Shown here piece by piece: positions 25,158 through 33,921 of a stretch of DNA of 64,000 nt. The notes beneath the pieces are model-generated. The model worked only from the letters and a program-made list of their open reading frames with translations. It was not told where the DNA came from and did not search any database. Made by a program: the position numbers and the translations under genes. Source of the stretch: Paractinoplanes aksuensis (GTDB lineage: Bacteria; Actinomycetota; Actinomycetes; Mycobacteriales; Micromonosporaceae). The stretch spans positions 1-64,000 of the forward strand of contig NZ_JAMYJR010000021.1 in assembly GCF_024137025.1 (NCBI RefSeq). The letters are read 5' to 3'. The stretch's first letter is position 1, and every line of letters starts with the position of its first letter.

Positions 25158-26285
25158 GTGCGGTTCGAGATGCTCGGCGAGGTGCGTGTTCTGCGCGACG
25201 GGGCGCCGGTCGACCTCGGCCCGGCCAAGCAGCGCGCGGTGCTCGCCGTGCTGCTGGTCAACGCCGGCCGAGCGGTGCCGACGCATCAGATCGTCGACGC
25301 GGTCTGGGGTGACGAGCCGCCCGGGAACGGGGCGAACGTCGTGCAGAAGCACATCGCCGGGCTGCGCCGGGTGCTCGACCCCGACCGGGCGCCGCGCACG
25401 CCGGGCGAACTCGTCGCGCTCACCCCGGCCGGCTACGTGCTGCGCCTCGAGGGACACACCGTGGACGCCCACGAGTTCACCGAGGCGGCCACCCGGGCCC
25501 CGACGGCCGAGCTCGTGCGGGCCGGACTGGCCCTGTGGCGGGGTGAGGCGCTGGCCGGGCTCACCGGGCCGTTCTTCGACTCGGCGCGGGCCCGCCTGGC
25601 CGAGGGACACGCGACCGCGTGGGAGCGCTGGGCCGAGCTCGAGCTCGGGCGTGGGCGGGACGCCGCGCTGGTGCCCGAGCTGGCCCGGCTGGTCGAGCAG
25701 TTCCCGCTGCGGGAGGGTCTGCGGGCGCATCTGATGATCGCGCTCGCCCGCAGCGGGCGGCAGGCCGAGGCCCTGGCCGCCTTCCGCAGCGCGCGGGACT
25801 ATCTGGTCGAGCAGTTCGGCACCGAGCCGGGTGAGCTGCTGCAGGCCACGCACCGGCGGATCCTCCGGGGCGATCAGGCGCCACTTCCTCCGCCGGCGGC
25901 GCCGGCGTTGCCGTATGCGGACCCGCCGCCGGTGCGCCTGCGCATCCCGTACGTCGAAGTGTTGTTCGCCGTGCTGACTCCGCTCGTCACCTTCGCCACC
26001 GGGGCGCGGATCTACTTCGTCTACGCCGCGGCGCACCACCGCGACCGCCGGCTCTTCGTAGCCGCCGCGGTCTACGCCGGCCTGGTGGTGACCGGCTTCG
26101 TCTTCATGGTCGTCGACCCGTCGCCGCTCGACGACGGCGACGACGTCAGCGGGGCCGAGGCCGCCGGCATCTCGATCTTCCTGGCCAGCGCGCTGCTGGC
26201 CGCGATCCACGGCGCGGTCGTGGCCACGCACCAGGCCGGCGTGGCCGCCCTGGCTGCTGCCTCAGCGCGAGGCCGCGGTCGCTAG
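25158..26285 (+). CDS. SARP-type regulator with membrane C-terminus
   Basis: 375 residues in three parts: a winged-helix OmpR/SARP DNA-binding domain (about 1-95, QRAVLAVLLVNAGRAVPTHQIVDAVW), a bacterial transcriptional activation domain (about 100-245, ending FGTEPGELLQATHRRIL), then three or four membrane helices (about 262-370). SARP proteins usually activate secondary-metabolite genes from direct heptamer repeats and are soluble; the membrane tail here is unusual. The GTG start has GAAGGA 7 bases upstream. It converges on, and overlaps by 24 bases, the last conservon gene. Confidence 0.85.
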   Translation: MRFEMLGEVRVLRDGAPVDLGPAKQRAVLAVLLVNAGRAVPTHQIVDAVWGDEPPGNGANVVQKHIAGLRRVLDPDRAPRTPGELVALTPAGYVLRLEGHTVDAHEFTEAATRAPTAELVRAGLALWRGEALAGLTGPFFDSARARLAEGHATAWERWAELELGRGRDAALVPELARLVEQFPLREGLRAHLMIALARSGRQAEALAAFRSARDYLVEQFGTEPGELLQATHRRILRGDQAPLPPPAAPALPYADPPPVRLRIPYVEVLFAVLTPLVTFATGARIYFVYAAAHHRDRRLFVAAAVYAGLVVTGFVFMVVDPSPLDDGDDVSGAEAAGISIFLASALLAAIHGAVVATHQAGVAALAAASARGRGR

Positions 26286-26861
26286 CTGGCGGCGAGCCAC
26301 GTACTCGACCAGTTCGATCAGGACGTTGCGGGCGCCGAGAGGCTCGCGGGCGTCGAACAGCACCACCGGGACGCCCGGGTCGAGGTCGAGGGCCCGGCCC
26401 ACCGCGTCGGCGCCGAAGCGCTGATCGGGGTCGAAGCAGTTGACCGCGACGACGAACGGGGTGCCGCGCTGTTCGAAGTAGTCGATCGACGGGAAGCAGT
26501 CGGCCAGGCGACGGGTGTCGGCCAGCACGACCGCGCCCAGCGCGCCCTCGGACAGCTCGTCCCAGAGGAACCAGAACCTGTCCTGCCCGGGCGTGCCGAA
26601 CAGGTAGAGCTGCAGGTCCTCGGTGATCGTGATGCGGCCGAAGTCCATGGTCACGGTCGTCGTGGTCTTGCCCTCGACGCCGCCGGTGTCGTCGGCGCCC
26701 TCGACGCCGGTGAGCACCTCTTCGGTCTGCAGCGGCCGGATCTCGCTGACCGAGCCGACCATCGTGGTCTTGCCGGCGCCGAAGCCGCCCGCGATCAGGA
26801 TCTTGAGCGCGACCGGGATGCGCGACGACGCGCCGTTGCGGTCAGAGCGCACGGAGTCCAT
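26262..26861 (-). CDS. cvnD: Conservon GTP-binding protein (CvnD)
   Basis: 199 residues, a small Ras-like GTPase of the conservon type. It shows P-loop GGFGAGKTT, switch Thr in EGKTTTTVTMDFGR, the G3 equivalent GTPGQDR, and NCFD at the position of NKxD. The conservon GTPase works with a roadblock protein and a membrane sensor kinase in a G-protein-like relay controlling development or metabolism. The start overlaps the end of the DUF742 gene by 20 bases. Longer frames upstream are out of context and ignored. Confidence 0.93.
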   Translation of the reverse strand: MDSVRSDRNGASSRIPVALKILIAGGFGAGKTTMVGSVSEIRPLQTEEVLTGVEGADDTGGVEGKTTTTVTMDFGRITITEDLQLYLFGTPGQDRFWFLWDELSEGALGAVVLADTRRLADCFPSIDYFEQRGTPFVVAVNCFDPDQRFGADAVGRALDLDPGVPVVLFDAREPLGARNVLIELVEYVARRQLATAASR

Positions 26862-27228
26862 TGACAACCGCCTTGAGTACGTCGACATCGTGCGGCTGGG
26901 ACGCCGCCGGGGGTTCGTACAGCGAGATGAGTCCCGCCGAGCGTAGATCACCGAGCAGAACGCGGACGACACCGATCGACAGGTCGAGCGCGGACGCCAG
27001 CTCGACCACCGAGATCGGTTCCCAGGACGCGGCCACGATGGCGTGGTGCTCCGGTTGCAGCGTCTCGGGGCCGGAATCCTCGGCCGGCGTGGCCACGACG
27101 AAGGCGACGAGATCGAACTCGTTGCCGTCGGCCGCCACCCGGCCCTGGGTCATCGCGTACGGCCGGACCACCGGGCCCGCGTCGTGGTCGAGCCAGTCGT
27201 GCGCCACGCGCTGCGGGTCAGCCGGCAT
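26842..27228 (-). CDS. cvnC: Conservon DUF742 protein (CvnC)
   Basis: 128 residues matching DUF742: VRPYAMTQGR near the N-terminus, then HHAIVAASWEPISVVELASALDLSIGVVRVLLGDL, a winged-helix-like fold, and a C-terminal GLISLYEP. In conservons this is the third gene and is thought to act as an adaptor or regulator in the relay. It overlaps cvnB by 11 bases and cvnD by 20, so translation of the block is coupled. Confidence 0.93.
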   Translation of the reverse strand: MPADPQRVAHDWLDHDAGPVVRPYAMTQGRVAADGNEFDLVAFVVATPAEDSGPETLQPEHHAIVAASWEPISVVELASALDLSIGVVRVLLGDLRSAGLISLYEPPAASQPHDVDVLKAVVNGLRAL

Positions 27229-27640
27229 CGGAGGGCATCACCGCGGAGCGCCCGGGTGCGCTCATGTTCTGGCCGACCCGGGTGACGAGCATCGCCATCT
27301 CGTACGCGATGAGCCCCAGATCGGCGTCGCTCGAGGCGACCACGGCCAGGCAGGCGCCCTGGCCGGCCGCCGTGACGAAGAGGAAGGCCGACTCCATCTC
27401 GACCACGGTCTGGCGCACCGGGCCGGCCCGGAAGTGCCGGCTCGCCCCCTTGGCCAGGCTCTGGAAACCGGCCGCCATCGCCGACAGGTGCTCGGCGTCC
27501 TCCCGGTTCAGCCCGGCCGACGATCCCATCAGGAGCCCGTCGGCGGAAAGCACGACCGCCTGCTGCGCCGTGGGCACCCGCTCCACCAGATCGTCGAGGA
27601 GCCAGGTGAGGTGCGCGCGCTGGTTCGTCGTCTGTGTCAC
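27218..27640 (-). CDS. cvnB: Conservon roadblock/LC7 protein (CvnB)
   Basis: 140 residues with the roadblock/LC7 fold: LTWLLDDLVERVPTAQQAVVLSADGLLMGSS and a following LSAMAAGFQSLAKGAS. Homologues (MglB-like) act as partners or GTPase-activating proteins of small G proteins such as CvnD. The GTG start is immediately next to the TAA of the sensor-kinase gene, and its end overlaps cvnC. Confidence 0.94.
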   Translation of the reverse strand: MTQTTNQRAHLTWLLDDLVERVPTAQQAVVLSADGLLMGSSAGLNREDAEHLSAMAAGFQSLAKGASRHFRAGPVRQTVVEMESAFLFVTAAGQGACLAVVASSDADLGLIAYEMAMLVTRVGQNMSAPGRSAVMPSDAG

Positions 27641-30457
27641 TTATGCGTCCTCTTCCGGCCTGGTGACGTTTTCGCCCCCGGAGTCGATGGCACGGTGCCC
27701 CCTCGCATCGTGCCCGCCCCCGGTTGATGCCTCGTCCCGCGCGAGCGTCTCAGTGACGATCGCCGGGAAACTGACGGTAGCCGTATCGGCAAAGTTTCCG
27801 CGGCTCGGTCGAACATCAATGTCCGTGTCATCCGCATTGGACCTATCTTCAGATGCGGAATGCGTGAGTTGGCTAACGTTCTCACTGCGCTTTCCGTCGC
27901 CGGTCGCGCTGGGGACATTACTCTGCGCTGTCGGCTCCCCCTCCGCAAGGTAGCGAGCCGCGTCAATGCGTCCGCGGGTGGTGCCGCTCTGCAGCGCGCT
28001 CATGATGCTGCGGACCTGTTCGGGCGAGCGGAGCTGGGCCGGCTGCTCCTCGCGGGGCTCGCCGGCCGGGCGGCGCAGCTGCGGGACCAGGCTGGCCTGA
28101 CGTACCCGGCGGGGCAGACCGTCCTCAGTGGCCGGGTCGGCGACCGGCATCCCGGTCGGCCCGGGCGACAGTGCCGGCGCCGGCGCCGAATTGCGGGGCA
28201 CGGCGCGTTGAGCCGGGATCGGCGGCAGGGGCAGCTCTTCCGTCGGGTCCGGCTCCGGTTCCCGCCGTACGCGCCGGCGCTGCACCAGGCCCTCGTCGCT
28301 GAGGCCGGCGGCGACCGAGCTCGGCGACGGGCCGCTGACGCCGAGCGGCGCCCGGTGCTGGCCGCTGGTGACCGCGCCGCGCACCGGGTGCGGTTCCTCG
28401 GACGCCGCGGCGCCGTCGACGATCGGGCGACCCGACGCCGTGACCTGCTGGAGCTCCTCGGTGCCCTGCCACTGCAACGCGGCCAGCGAGGGCCGGGACG
28501 GGTCGTCCGAACCCGACCCGACCAGCGGGCGCTCGCCGGTGGACGAACCGGACGGCAGCGCGGCCACCGGGGCGGCCGCGATCAGCTCGCCCGGCACCAG
28601 CACGATCGCGGTGACCCCGGCGTACGCGGAAGCCCGCAACGACACCCGGATGCCGTGCCGGTGGGCCAGCTGGGCCACCACGAACAGGCCCAGGCGGGCG
28701 CTGTCGGCCGGGTCGAAGTCGGGCGGCTCGGCCAGGCGGCGGTTCGCCTCGTCGATCGCCTCGGGGGTCATGCCCAGGCCGCGGTCCTCGATCTCGATGC
28801 CGTACCCGTGGGGCAACGCCTGCCCGGAGACCTCGACCCGGGTCTGCGGCGGCGAGAACGACGCCGCGTTCTCGAGCAGCTCGGCCAGCAGGTGGATGAC
28901 GTCGCCGACCGCGCGGCCCAGCACCGAGGCCGACTCGACCGAACGGATGTCGACCCGCTTGTAGTCCTCGACCTCGCTGATCGCGCCGCGGACGACGTCG
29001 ATCACCGGGACCGGGTTGCGCCAGCCCCGGCCGGGCGCGGCGCCGGCCAGGATGACGAGGTCCTCCGCGTGGCGGCGCATGCGGGTGGCGAGGTGGTCGA
29101 CGCGGTAGAGATCCTCGAGCTCCTGCGGCTCGGTCTCGCGGCGCTCCATGCGGTCGAGCAGGGCCAGCTGGCGGTGCAGCAGGGTCTGGCTGCGCCGGGC
29201 GATGTTGAGGAACACCTCGTTGAGACCGCGGCGGACGTTCGCCTCTTCGACCGCCGACTGCAGGGCCGTGCGCTGCACCTCGTTGAAGGCCTGACCGAGC
29301 TGGCCGATCTCGTCGCGTCCGTACTCGAGCGGCGGGGTCTCGACGTCGACGTCCACCTGTTCGCCGCGCTGCAGCCGGCGGACCACGGTGGGCAGCCGTT
29401 CGGCCGCCATCTCGCGGGCCTCACCGTGCAGGCGGCGCAGACGGCCGACGAGGGAACGCCCCACCCGTACGGAGAGATAGAGCGAAGCGGCCAGGGCCGC
29501 CAGCCCGAGGATGCCGGCCAGGCCGAGCCGGACCAGCACCCGCTCGGCCACGGGCCGGGCCCGGTCGGTGAGCGAGTCGGTGGCCTCGACCTCGAACGTG
29601 CGCAGCTCCTGGGCCACGGCGACGTAGGACGGCCGGAACTGCGCGCTGCTGACCGGGGTGGCCACGCCGTCGCGGCTCTGCTGCACGAGCTGATCGAGCA
29701 GGCTGTCGAGCCGGTCGTAGGCGGTGCCGCTGCGCAGCTGAGCGAACGCGGTGCGGTCGTTCTCGGCCATGTCCTCGACGCCGCGCTCGAGCAGGAAGCG
29801 GGCCGTGCCCACGTCCTGGATGAGCTGGCCGCGGACCTCGGGCGTGAAGCGGCCGGCGGCGGTGGACGCGCCGACCAGGGCGTCGACCCGGCTCAGGTAT
29901 TCCTGGCCGTGCCCGACCGTGGTCAGCGCGCGCAGCTCGCCGTCGATCCGCTGGTCGTTGAAGGTGGCGGTGGCCGCGAACGTCTGGAAGCCGGCGCCGA
30001 TCACGCTGTTGAACAGGCCCTGGGCGCCGATCGTGTCCATCGCCCGGCGGTCGATGTGGCCGCGGTTGCCGGTCAGGCTGGCCAGCTGGGTCAGGAACAG
30101 GTTGATGCGGGCGCGCAGCTCGTCGCTCGTCGCGCCCCGGGCCTCGCCACCCTCGGCCAGCCGGCGGAAGTTCGCGATCGACCGGTCGGTGGCGGTGCGC
30201 TGGGCCAGCAGGGCCTGCGAGGGCGGGCCGGTCGCGGACAGGTACTCCACGCTGAACAGGCGCTCGCGCTGCAGCTGGCCGACCAGCTCGATGCCGGGGT
30301 TGCCGACGTTGTCCAGCACCGTGCGGGCGGACAGCAGGTTGAACGCCGGGCCGGCGGTGAGCGTCGTCGCGAAGAGCCACAGAGCCAGCACCGCCGTCAA
30401 GGGGACGGCCGCGAGGACGATGATCTTCGAACGGATCGACCAGTAACGCTTCTTCAT
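27641..30457 (-). CDS. cvnA: Conservon sensor histidine kinase-like protein (CvnA)
   Basis: 938 residues: membrane helix near 12-32, an extracellular NIT (nitrate/sulfate-sensing) helical domain (about 50-290), second helix (about 310-330), HAMP, and an ATPase domain with N-box LAELLENAASFSPP and G-box EDRGLGMT. The dimerisation region (LLHRQLALLDRMERRE) lacks a canonical H-E-x-x-T/P phosphoacceptor. The last 250 residues are Pro/Ser/Arg-rich and disordered. It is the first gene of the cvnABCD operon, with GGAG 6 bases before ATG, and is divergent from the 30.7-kb membrane gene. Confidence 0.94.
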   Translation of the reverse strand: MKKRYWSIRSKIIVLAAVPLTAVLALWLFATTLTAGPAFNLLSARTVLDNVGNPGIELVGQLQRERLFSVEYLSATGPPSQALLAQRTATDRSIANFRRLAEGGEARGATSDELRARINLFLTQLASLTGNRGHIDRRAMDTIGAQGLFNSVIGAGFQTFAATATFNDQRIDGELRALTTVGHGQEYLSRVDALVGASTAAGRFTPEVRGQLIQDVGTARFLLERGVEDMAENDRTAFAQLRSGTAYDRLDSLLDQLVQQSRDGVATPVSSAQFRPSYVAVAQELRTFEVEATDSLTDRARPVAERVLVRLGLAGILGLAALAASLYLSVRVGRSLVGRLRRLHGEAREMAAERLPTVVRRLQRGEQVDVDVETPPLEYGRDEIGQLGQAFNEVQRTALQSAVEEANVRRGLNEVFLNIARRSQTLLHRQLALLDRMERRETEPQELEDLYRVDHLATRMRRHAEDLVILAGAAPGRGWRNPVPVIDVVRGAISEVEDYKRVDIRSVESASVLGRAVGDVIHLLAELLENAASFSPPQTRVEVSGQALPHGYGIEIEDRGLGMTPEAIDEANRRLAEPPDFDPADSARLGLFVVAQLAHRHGIRVSLRASAYAGVTAIVLVPGELIAAAPVAALPSGSSTGERPLVGSGSDDPSRPSLAALQWQGTEELQQVTASGRPIVDGAAASEEPHPVRGAVTSGQHRAPLGVSGPSPSSVAAGLSDEGLVQRRRVRREPEPDPTEELPLPPIPAQRAVPRNSAPAPALSPGPTGMPVADPATEDGLPRRVRQASLVPQLRRPAGEPREEQPAQLRSPEQVRSIMSALQSGTTRGRIDAARYLAEGEPTAQSNVPSATGDGKRSENVSQLTHSASEDRSNADDTDIDVRPSRGNFADTATVSFPAIVTETLARDEASTGGGHDARGHRAIDSGGENVTRPEEDA

Positions 30458-30568
30458 CAGGCTCCGCTCTTCCGGCGTACGCCTTCGGGAGAATACGGAA
30501 CACCGGCCGGGTGAGCCACCGCCGGGGCGTACCTAAAGATTCGGTTAAGTCCTTTTTGGCGGTTCAGA

Positions 30569-30598
30569 TTGGCACGGCTTGTCGCGTCGGCCTTATGA
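30569..30598 (+). promoter_or_regulatory. Candidate promoter for the membrane-protein pair
   Basis: TTGGCA and TTATGA with an 18-base spacer in the 245-base gap between cvnA and the plus-strand membrane gene. Weak, sequence-only evidence. Confidence 0.3.
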
Positions 30599-30702
30599 CA
30601 CTGTGACCAGGCGATTACTCGAAGGAGCGAAACCAGCACGCGCGAACGGGATTGACGGGACACCCCGGATGGGAATAGCGGACGTTGATAGGAGGAGGCC
30701 CC

Positions 30703-31347
30703 ATGTCCCCCACTGCCACGGTCGTCCTGATCGTCGTCGTCCTCATCGTCATCGCCGCCGTCGTGTACGGCATCCAAGTCATGCGTCGCAAGCAACTGCA
30801 GAACACCTTCGGGCCCGAGTACGACCGGGTGGTCGCCGACTCCGGCAGCCGCACCGAGGCCGAGAAGGAACTTCGCGAACGTGAGAAGCGCCACGCCTCA
30901 CTCGAGCTGAAGCCGCTGTCGGCCGAGGCCCAGGCCACCTACTCGGCGAACTGGGAGGAAGTCCAGATCCAGTTCGTGGACGACCCCGAGCGCGCCGTCA
31001 CCGCGGCCGACGAGCTGGTCACCCGGCTGATCGCCGACCGTGGCTACCCGACCGGCGAGTACGACGAGCGGCTGGCCAACCTCTCCGTCGAGCACGCCCG
31101 CACGCTCGAGCACTACCGCCAGGCGCACGAGATCTCGCAGCGCAACACAGCGGGCGAGGCCAACACCGAGGATCTGCGGCAGGCGCTGGTGCACTACCGG
31201 GCGCTTTTCGCGGACCTGCTCGGCACCGATCCGGTGCCTTCAACTGGTACTACTACTGCTACACCCGAGTCCACATCGGAGGGCACGGCGCCCGCTCCGC
31301 GCGCCGCCGCCGACGACGAGTCCCCTGCCCGCGACACCAGCCGCTAG
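30703..31347 (+). CDS. Membrane-anchored protein with shared C-terminal helical domain
   Basis: 214 residues: one N-terminal membrane helix (residues 5-25), a basic/acidic linker (REREKRHASLELKPLSAEA), a helical domain with WEEVQIQFVDDPERAVTAADELVTRLI, and a Ser/Thr/Ala-rich tail. The phrase (W/F)xxxQ(I/L)xFVD(D/E)PxxA recurs in the next gene. ATG is preceded at 4 bases by GGAGGAGG. It is the first of a two-gene unit ending in a strong terminator. I recognise it as a recurrent actinobacterial hypothetical but know no function. Confidence 0.8.
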   Translation: MSPTATVVLIVVVLIVIAAVVYGIQVMRRKQLQNTFGPEYDRVVADSGSRTEAEKELREREKRHASLELKPLSAEAQATYSANWEEVQIQFVDDPERAVTAADELVTRLIADRGYPTGEYDERLANLSVEHARTLEHYRQAHEISQRNTAGEANTEDLRQALVHYRALFADLLGTDPVPSTGTTTATPESTSEGTAPAPRAAADDESPARDTSR

Positions 31348-31359
31348 GAGCCACCGCTC

Positions 31360-32235
31360 ATGAAGTTCTTCTCGAACGAGAAAGAGACCGAGACCGAGAC
31401 CGAGCCCCAGGCCGACCCGGACCGTACGCAGCCCGTGGCCGTGCCGCCGCAACGGGCGGGGTCGCCGTGGAGCGACGCGCCGCGCGACGCCTCCTCACCC
31501 TCCTCGTCCTCTTCCGACCCCGATGTCGTCGAGGACAAGACCGTCACGTCGACGACGTACGGGCCGGACGGGTCGGTCGTCGAGGACGACAACTACCGGG
31601 TCACGAACTCGGACAAGCCGCGGGACGACTCGCCGGTCGACCTGCCGCTCACCGACTCCGACACGCGGCCGGCCGAGGAGCAGGCGATCAAGGACGACGG
31701 GACGTTCGACAGCCCCAAGGCGGTCGACCCGGCCACTGGCGACAAGCTCGACGAGACGGATAAATCTGACTCATCCGCCGCCGACAGCTCTGACAAGGTC
31801 AACAACACTGACCTTTCCGAAGCCACCGACCGAGCGGACCGGGCCGACCGGGCCGACCGGCTCGACAGCGAGGACTTCCAGCGGGCCTCGGACACGCCGG
31901 CGTCGCCGGTCGCCGAGACGGCCGCGGTGCCGGTGGCCGCCGCTGCTCCGGCCACTCCCGCCCCGGCTGCGGGGACCAAGAGCACCGGGGACAAATTGCT
32001 GCCGGACGGGGACTCGTTCGCCGAGCGGTTCCGCGACATCCAGCTGCGCTTCGTGGACGAGCCCAAGGAGGCCACCGCCGAGGCGGCCACGCTCGTCGGC
32101 GACGCGGTCGACAAGCTGACCAGCGCCCTCAAGGCCCAGCGGGACGGCCTGGCCGGCAACTCCGACGACACCGAGAAGCTGCGGGTCGAACTGCGGGCGT
32201 ACCGGGAGATTCTGAACCGGCTGCTCGCGCTCTGA
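31360..32235 (+). CDS. Acidic, Asp/Ser/Thr-rich protein sharing the QxxFVD domain
   Basis: 291 residues. The first 210 are low-complexity: acidic and Ser/Thr-rich (ETETETEPQ repeats, SSPSSSSSDPD, and DRADRADRAD near 155-165). A C-terminal helical domain (about 220-290) contains FRDIQLRFVDEPKEATAEAA, clearly related to the preceding gene. It has no signal peptide. It starts 12 bases after its neighbour and ends just before a hairpin terminator. Possibly the two proteins associate; function unknown. Confidence 0.78.
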   Translation: MKFFSNEKETETETEPQADPDRTQPVAVPPQRAGSPWSDAPRDASSPSSSSSDPDVVEDKTVTSTTYGPDGSVVEDDNYRVTNSDKPRDDSPVDLPLTDSDTRPAEEQAIKDDGTFDSPKAVDPATGDKLDETDKSDSSAADSSDKVNNTDLSEATDRADRADRADRLDSEDFQRASDTPASPVAETAAVPVAAAAPATPAPAAGTKSTGDKLLPDGDSFAERFRDIQLRFVDEPKEATAEAATLVGDAVDKLTSALKAQRDGLAGNSDDTEKLRVELRAYREILNRLLAL

Positions 32236-32250
32236 ACCACCGGACCACAC

Positions 32251-32277
32251 GAAGGGGAGCCCATCGGGCTCCCCTTC
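32251..32277 (+). terminator. Hairpin terminator
   Basis: GAAGGGGAGCCC pairs perfectly with GGGCTCCCCTTC around a 3-base loop, closing the preceding two-gene unit. Confidence 0.9.
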
Positions 32278-32282
32278 GGCGT

Positions 32283-32288
32283 TAGCGT
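32283..32288 (+). promoter_or_regulatory. Leaderless promoter -10 (TAGCGT)
   Basis: TAGCGT lies 6 bases before the ATG of the WYL regulator gene; no ribosome binding site is present. Confidence 0.55.
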
Positions 32289-32294
32289 TCGGTC

Positions 32295-33272
32295 ATGCGC
32301 GCCGACCGTCTGCTCTCCCTGCTGCTGCTCTTGCAGACCCGCGGGCGGATGACGGCGCAGGGACTCGCCGACGAGCTGGAGGTCTCGGTCCGCACGGTGT
32401 ACCGGGACATCGAGTCGCTGGGCGCAGCCGGGGTGCCGGTGTACGCGGACCGCGGGCCGGCCGGCGGCTACCAGCTGCTCGACGGCTATCGGACCCGGCT
32501 CACCGGCCTGACCACGGACGAGGCGGGCACGATCTTCCTGGCCGGGATGCCCGGGCCGGCGACCGAGCTCGGCCTGGGCTCGGTGCTGGCGGCGGCGCAG
32601 CTCAAACTGCGGGCGTCGCTCCCGGGTGAACTGGCCGACCGGGCCGACCGCGTACGGGAAAGATTTCATCTGGACGCGCCCGGCTGGTTCCGGGCCGACG
32701 AGCCGGTGCCGTACCTCTCGACAGTGGCCGACGCGGTGTGGAGCGGGCGCCGGATCGAGGTGCGGTACCGGCGCTGGAAGGCTCCGCGCGAGGTGACCCG
32801 CACTCTGCACCCGCTGGGCGTGGTGCTGAAGGCGGGCCGCTGGTATCTCGTGGCGGCGACGGAGACCCGCACGACGGCCTACCGGGTGGCCAACATCCTG
32901 GACGCCGAACTGCTGGACGAAACGGCCGAGCGGCCCGAGGGTTTCGAGCTGGCCGCCTTCTGGGCCGAGTGGACCGAACGGTACGAGCAGAGCGTCTACA
33001 CCGCCTCAGCCACGGTGCGGATGACGGTGGCGGCGCTCGACCGGATGGCCTTCATCTTCCCGCCGGAGATGTCCCGGGTCGCGCGGGCCGAGGCCGGCGA
33101 ACCCGACGAGACCGGCCACCTGATCACTCGAGTGCCGATCGAGTCCGTCCGGCACGGGCACATCGAGCTGCTCAAACTGGGCGCCGAGGCCGAGGTCCTG
33201 GAGCCGCCCGAGCTGCGGGCCGTCTTCACCGAGACGGCCCGGGCCATGGCCGCCACCTACAACACGCCGTAG
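32295..33272 (+). CDS. WYL-domain transcriptional regulator
   Basis: 325 residues: N-terminal winged helix-turn-helix (LLQTRGRMTAQGLADELEVSVRTVYRDIESL), a YAD-like linker with GPAGGYQLLDGYRT, and a WYL domain (about 135-320) with RYRRWKAP, WYLVAAT and a C-terminal WCX-like extension. These proteins sense ligands such as nucleic-acid fragments or nucleotides and control DNA-damage, phage-defence or metabolic genes. It stands alone after a terminator, and its target is unknown. The leaderless -10 fixes the ATG. Confidence 0.9.
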   Translation: MRADRLLSLLLLLQTRGRMTAQGLADELEVSVRTVYRDIESLGAAGVPVYADRGPAGGYQLLDGYRTRLTGLTTDEAGTIFLAGMPGPATELGLGSVLAAAQLKLRASLPGELADRADRVRERFHLDAPGWFRADEPVPYLSTVADAVWSGRRIEVRYRRWKAPREVTRTLHPLGVVLKAGRWYLVAATETRTTAYRVANILDAELLDETAERPEGFELAAFWAEWTERYEQSVYTASATVRMTVAALDRMAFIFPPEMSRVARAEAGEPDETGHLITRVPIESVRHGHIELLKLGAEAEVLEPPELRAVFTETARAMAATYNTP

Positions 33273-33331
33273 GCCCGGCTCGGCGCGGTCGCCCGGGCGC
33301 GGTCACCCGGCCCGCACAGTTGGCGCTCGCT

Positions 33332-33390
33332 CGGCGTGCTCAGCCGGCGTGCTCAGCCGACGTGCTCAGCCGACGTGCTCAGCCGGCGTG
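33332..33390. repeat. 13-bp tandem repeat starting at a gene's stop codon
   Basis: Four and a half copies of CGGCGTGCTCAGC or CGACGTGCTCAGC. Read on minus, the first copy holds the last codons and TGA of the Pro/Thr-rich protein, and the array continues beyond that stop into the gap before the convergent WYL gene. Confidence 0.88.
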
Positions 33391-33921
33391 TGACGAGATC
33401 AGGTCGCCGGTCGTGGCGTCGGACGGCGAGGGGTCGTCGTCGGACCAGTCGTTGTCCGACGGGTCGTCGGTCGGATCGCCGGACTCGTCGTCGACCGGCG
33501 GCGTGGTGACGTCGGTCGGATCGGGGTCCGGGAGGGTGGTCGACTCGGGCGGGGCGGTAGTGCCGGGGTCGGCCGGAGTGGCCGGGTCGGTCGGGTCGGT
33601 GGTGGTCCGGGTCGGGTCGGGTTGGGGCGAGGTGGTGGACTCGGACGGCTCCGGGACGGGGCTGGGCGAGGTCTTGACCTTCGGTGAGGTGGTCAGCGGC
33701 AGAACGTTGCCGCGCGGGGCGGGGTCGCCGCTCGACTCCTCGCCGGCGCCGGATCCACCCAGCAGCTGCCCGGCCTTCTCGGCCCCCTGCTCGCCGACCA
33801 CAGCGGGCGGCCGCACCGGATTCGACGGCGAAGTCGGCCCGATCTGAACCCCGATCCACAGTGCAGGCCCGAGCCCGACCGCGATGATCGCTCCGAAGAG
33901 CGCCAACGGCCCCCGCTCCAT
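33379..33921 (-). CDS. Membrane-anchored Pro/Thr/Ser/Asp-rich protein
   Basis: 180 residues with one N-terminal membrane helix (about 5-27) and a long extracellular, disordered region rich in Thr, Pro, Ser and Asp (TSPSPVPEPSESTTSPQPDP style). The latter is probably a glycosylated stalk or spacer in the wall. No folded domain is visible. GGGGGAGG lies about 9 bases before the ATG. Its stop codon begins a 13-bp tandem array. Function unknown. Confidence 0.72.
   Translation of the reverse strand: MERGPLALFGAIIAVGLGPALWIGVQIGPTSPSNPVRPPAVVGEQGAEKAGQLLGGSGAGEESSGDPAPRGNVLPLTTSPKVKTSPSPVPEPSESTTSPQPDPTRTTTDPTDPATPADPGTTAPPESTTLPDPDPTDVTTPPVDDESGDPTDDPSDNDWSDDDPSPSDATTGDLISSHAG

Noticed and set aside
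25158-30457. Antibiotic biosynthetic cluster around the SARP gene
   Set aside because: No biosynthetic enzymes lie nearby. A SARP-like regulator alone is not evidence of a cluster.
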